DNA from: Microvirga pudoricolor | Lineage (GTDB): Bacteria > Pseudomonadota > Alphaproteobacteria > Rhizobiales > Beijerinckiaceae | NCBI RefSeq assembly: GCF_016892705.1 | Contig: NZ_JAFEMB010000001.1 | Coordinates: 930,001 to 994,000, forward strand | Length of the DNA stretch: 64,000 bases | Reading direction: 5' to 3' | Shown here: piece after piece, positions 60,171 to 64,000 of the stretch | How the letters are laid out: each line of letters begins with the position of its first letter | Numbering within the stretch: the stretch's first letter is position 1 | Translations under genes and position numbers: made by a program | Notes under the pieces: generated by a model | What the model was told of the DNA's origin: nothing | What the model saw: only the letters and a program-made list of their open reading frames with translations | The model's database searches: none

Positions 60171-61013
60171 TCAATGCGCGGGCTGCTGCTTGGCGCGGGT
60201 GACGATCTGCGCCGGGTTGACGAAGCGCAGGGCGACCACGAGCCAGATCAGGGTCGTGACCATGTAGACCACCGCCATGGCGTCGATGGACTGCACCGCG
60301 CGCACGCCGGCCGCGAAGACCGCGTAGTAGAGGGCCACCACGAGGGTCTGGCTGGTCGGGCCCGCCACCAGGAAGGTGAGCTCGAACATCGCGATGGTGC
60401 GCACCAGCACGAGCAGCAGCGCGGCCAGGATGCCCGGGAGCAGCAGCGGCAGGAGCACGTGGATGAACAGCTTGAAGGTGTTGGCCCCGAACACCCGCGC
60501 GGCCGCCTCCAGCTTGGGGTCGATCTGCTCGATGAAGGGGATCATCACCAGGATCACGAACGGCACCGTGGGCACGAGGTTGGCGGCCACCACGCCCCAG
60601 AACGTCCCGGCCAGCCCCGTCTGGTAGAGGACGGTCGCCAGCGGGATGCCGAAGGTGATCGGCGGGATCAGCAGCGGCAGCAGGAACAGCAGCATCAGGA
60701 GGCGCTTGCCCGGGAAGTCGCGCCGGGCGAGCGCGTAAGCGGCCGTGACTCCCAGGACTCCGGAGATCAGCACCACGAGACCGACCACCTGGAAGGTGAC
60801 GAGGAGCACGTCGCCGAGCTGGAACTCGCTCCAGGCCGAGTAGTACCAGCGCGTCGTCCAGCCCGCCGGTAGCCAGGTGCCGAGCCAGCGGGTGGCGAAC
60901 GAGCTCGTCACCACCGTGCCGATCATGGCGAAGAGGTTGAGCACGAAGAAGATCACGAAGGCCCAGACCGCCGTGGCCCAGAGCTTCGCGCCGAGAGTGG
61001 TGTCGCGGATCAT
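60171..61013 (-). CDS. ABC transporter permease, PotC-like
   Basis: This 280-residue membrane protein has six predicted helices and an EAA loop (KLEAAARVFGANTFKLFIHVLLPLLLP, about 180-206) of the polyamine/iron/phosphonate type. The ATG at 61013 gives the usual head, while the longer frame would overrun the partner permease. It is 5 bp from the other permease gene. Confidence 0.92.
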   Translation of the reverse strand: MIRDTTLGAKLWATAVWAFVIFFVLNLFAMIGTVVTSSFATRWLGTWLPAGWTTRWYYSAWSEFQLGDVLLVTFQVVGLVVLISGVLGVTAAYALARRDFPGKRLLMLLFLLPLLIPPITFGIPLATVLYQTGLAGTFWGVVAANLVPTVPFVILVMIPFIEQIDPKLEAAARVFGANTFKLFIHVLLPLLLPGILAALLLVLVRTIAMFELTFLVAGPTSQTLVVALYYAVFAAGVRAVQSIDAMAVVYMVTTLIWLVVALRFVNPAQIVTRAKQQPAH

Positions 61014-61018
61014 GGGCG

Positions 61019-61933
61019 TTACCCTTTCGCGCCGGATGCGGGGCCACGGTAGAACAGCCCGCGCGACGCCAGCACGGCGACCACGATGGCAAGCTGGACG
61101 ACACCCATGATCATCGCGACCGCGGAGGCCATGGAATAGTCGTATTCCTCGAACGCCGCCTGATAGGCCGCGATCGAGATCACGCGGGTCGGCCCGGCGG
61201 GAGCGCCGAGCAGCACGGCGGACGGGAAGACCGAGAAGGCCTGCACGAAGGACAGGCAGAACGTGATCGCGAAGCCCGGCATCAGCAGCGGCAGGTAGAC
61301 GTGCCGGAACCGCTGCCACGCATTGGCGCCGAGCGTCGCCGCCGCCTGCTCCAGGGCCGGATCGATGCCGGTGACGTAGGACAGGGTGAGCAGGAACGTG
61401 AACGGGAAGCCCGTGATCAGGAGCGACGCGAAGACGCCCCAGTAATTGTGAACGAGCTTCAAGGGCTGCGAGATGAGCCCGAAGGTCATGAGCGTGCGGT
61501 TGAACCAACCCTGGGGCCCGAGATAGTTCAGAAGGCCTTCCGCCACGAGCACCGTGCCCAGCGTGATCGGCAGAACGAGGATCGCGGTGAGCAGGCGCTG
61601 GTTGCGCATGAGCCGCACCCGGAACGCGATCGGGACGGCCAGGAAGAGATTGAGCAGGGTGACCGGCAGCGAGAGCCAGAGGGTCTTGCCGATGGTCTCG
61701 TACAGGAACGGATCGGCGAAGAAGCGCTGGTAGTTCGACAGCCAGCCGCCGGCCTTGGGCTCGAAGGACAGGACAAGGCCGAAGGCGAAGGGATAGACGA
61801 ACAGCGCCAGACTGAAGAGCGCGGCGGGCACGGCGAGCAGCGTGACCGCATCCAGGCCCCGCGCGGCGAGGCGCTGGCGCAGGTTCGGGCCATAGGCGTC
61901 CCGGGCGGGCGTGGTGGTGACGGAGGCGGTCAT
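61019..61933 (-). CDS. ABC transporter permease, PotB-like
   Basis: This 304-residue permease has a 35-residue hydrophilic head, six helices (first TLLAVPAALFSLALFVYPFAF) and an EAA loop (ALEQAAATLGANAWQRFRHV, about 195-214). It pairs with the PotC-like permease and is 9 bp after the ATPase gene. Confidence 0.92.
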   Translation of the reverse strand: MTASVTTTPARDAYGPNLRQRLAARGLDAVTLLAVPAALFSLALFVYPFAFGLVLSFEPKAGGWLSNYQRFFADPFLYETIGKTLWLSLPVTLLNLFLAVPIAFRVRLMRNQRLLTAILVLPITLGTVLVAEGLLNYLGPQGWFNRTLMTFGLISQPLKLVHNYWGVFASLLITGFPFTFLLTLSYVTGIDPALEQAAATLGANAWQRFRHVYLPLLMPGFAITFCLSFVQAFSVFPSAVLLGAPAGPTRVISIAAYQAAFEEYDYSMASAVAMIMGVVQLAIVVAVLASRGLFYRGPASGAKG

Positions 61934-61942
61934 CGGCCCCTC

Positions 61943-63013
<1,071 letters not shown>

Positions 63014-63038
63014 CGCGGGCCTCTTGCTTGAACTGAAC

Positions 63039-64000
63039 TTACTTGCGCTTGGAGCCGCCGACCTGCTCGTCCCAGAGACGGAAGGCAACGACCATCTGGT
63101 CCGGCTGGAGCGGCATCTCGATGGGATTGTTCGCGATGAGATCCGCGTATTCGGGGCGGCCGAACTCGTTGATGGCGTCCTGGCTTTCCTTCGGGGCCAT
63201 GGAGAGCGGAACGTCCTTCACGGCCGGGCCCGGATAGAAATAGCCCTCGTCGTAGGTGTAGGCCTGCTGCTCCTTGGTGAGAAGGAAGCTCATCAGGTCG
63301 AGCAGAACGGCGAGCTTCTCGTTCGGCAGGCCCTTGGGCACGCACATGTAGTGAGCGTCCGCCACCCAGTGGAAGCCCTTGAGCGCCGCGATCTTGGCTT
63401 CCTTCGGCACCACGCCGAGCACGCGCGGGTTGATGTCCCAGCCCGTGGTCGAGACCGTCATGTCGCGGGAACCCTCGCCGAGCTCCTTCATGACGGCGCC
63501 CGTGCCGGACGGGTAGTACTCGATGTATTGGCCCAGCTCCTTCAGGTAGGCCCAGGTCTTGTCCCAGCCCTTGGCGGGATCCTGCGGGTTGGAATCGCCC
63601 AGGATGTAGGGAAGGCCCATGATGAAGGTACGGCCGGGGCCGGAATTGGCCGGGCGCGCATAGATGAGGCGGTTCGGGTTGGCCTTGGCCCAGGCCAGGA
63701 GCTCCTCGGCGGTGGTCGGAACGGTCTTCACCTTGTCGGGCATGTACTCCAAGAGCGGCCCGGACGGGTAATAGGTCACCACCACGCCCTGCCCCTTGGC
63801 CAGGGTCTGCATCTTGGCGGCGGCCGGAAGGTAGATGTCGTCGAGCTTCGGCAGCGCGCCCGCATGGTTCGGCAGCAGCTCGACCCAGAGCTTCTGCTCG
63901 AGCCCGGCCGACAGCGCGTCCGTGCCGGTCAGGACGAGGTCGATGTCGACGCGGCCCGCATCCTGCTGGGCTTTCAGCTTGCCGGCGAGTTCCGGCGCCG
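63039..64000 (-). CDS. ABC transporter substrate-binding protein, polyamine/iron-type (5' end missing)
   Basis: The coding frame is open from the stop at 63039 to the right edge of the window, giving at least 320 residues; the signal peptide lies outside. The visible part has the extended binding-protein fold of family 1/6, with YIEYYPSGTGAVMKELGEGSRDM and a C-terminal KEQQAYTYDEGYFYPGP segment. An internal Met is not the start, since coding sequence (DIYLPAAAK) runs in frame before it. Its operon has Pot-type permeases and a polyol dehydrogenase, so the ligand is unclear. Confidence 0.9.
   Translation of the reverse strand, partial: APELAGKLKAQQDAGRVDIDLVLTGTDALSAGLEQKLWVELLPNHAGALPKLDDIYLPAAAKMQTLAKGQGVVVTYYPSGPLLEYMPDKVKTVPTTAEELLAWAKANPNRLIYARPANSGPGRTFIMGLPYILGDSNPQDPAKGWDKTWAYLKELGQYIEYYPSGTGAVMKELGEGSRDMTVSTTGWDINPRVLGVVPKEAKIAALKGFHWVADAHYMCVPKGLPNEKLAVLLDLMSFLLTKEQQAYTYDEGYFYPGPAVKDVPLSMAPKESQDAINEFGRPEYADLIANNPIEMPLQPDQMVVAFRLWDEQVGGSKRK

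Noticed and set aside
57650-60202. An 850-codon open frame on the + strand
   Set aside because: It is antisense to the transglutaminase-family and mannitol-dehydrogenase-family genes, has low-complexity charged sequence and no domain.

Overview
The window is 64 kb of high-GC DNA with dense, short-spaced genes. It looks like an alphaproteobacterial chromosome of the Hyphomicrobiales, most like Methylobacteriaceae (Microvirga or Methylobacterium). That placement is inferred from the gene repertoire: a bcsA-bcsB-bcsZ operon, a DUF6894 protein, Frc- and Ugp-type ABC importers, and an ExoF/ExoP-style polysaccharide export pair. I saw no rRNA, tRNA, insertion sequence, phage gene or CRISPR array.

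Layout. 1-1756: an ECF sigma factor with a YciI-like partner. 1868-13957: a cellulose block of bcsA, bcsB, bcsZ and a TPR protein, flanked by a divergent GH5 cellulase with RTX repeats and a downstream RTX protein. 13976-20888: a Ugp-like ABC importer operon with an EEP-fold phosphodiesterase, a HAD phosphatase, a tiny overlapping ORF and a divergent DeoR regulator. 20922-30732: envelope and stress genes (DedA, DUF2076, Bax-inhibitor-1, ECF sigma/anti-sigma, two L,D-transpeptidases, LysR) and a run of small unknown genes. 30862-35670: a ribose/fructose-type ABC importer joined to a PfkB kinase and pseudouridine-5'-phosphate glycosidase, read here as a pseudouridine uptake and breakdown operon. 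35677-38946: an HtrA-like protein that has lost its catalytic triad, an amidase and a Crp/Fnr regulator. 39605-55374: an exopolysaccharide locus. 55545-58549: an ATP-grasp-like protein and two transglutaminase-like proteins. 58691-64000: a polyamine/iron-type ABC importer with a mannitol-dehydrogenase-family enzyme; the binding-protein gene runs off the right edge.

How the genes fit together. The exopolysaccharide locus has counterparts for most of the xanthan/acetan (gum) pathway: priming glucose-phosphate transferase (GumD-like), GT26 enzyme (GumM-like), GT4 enzyme (GumH-like), GT70-like glucuronosyltransferase (GumK-like), polymerase (GumE-like), outer-membrane exporter (GumB-like), chain-length tyrosine kinase (GumC-like) and UDP-glucose dehydrogenase, which would supply UDP-glucuronate. 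No Wzx flippase or acyl/pyruvyl transferase is visible. A secreted GH5 enzyme and a GMC oxidoreductase sit inside the locus. With the bcs block, the window therefore holds two systems for beta-glucan-type matrix polymers and three cellulase-type hydrolases.

Most worth following up: the pseudouridine ABC-importer operon, the gum-like locus with its GMC oxidoreductase, the triad-less HtrA paralogue, the Ugp-like operon with an EEP enzyme where UgpQ might be expected, and the ATP-grasp-like protein. All functions are read from sequence motifs and context; no database search was run.
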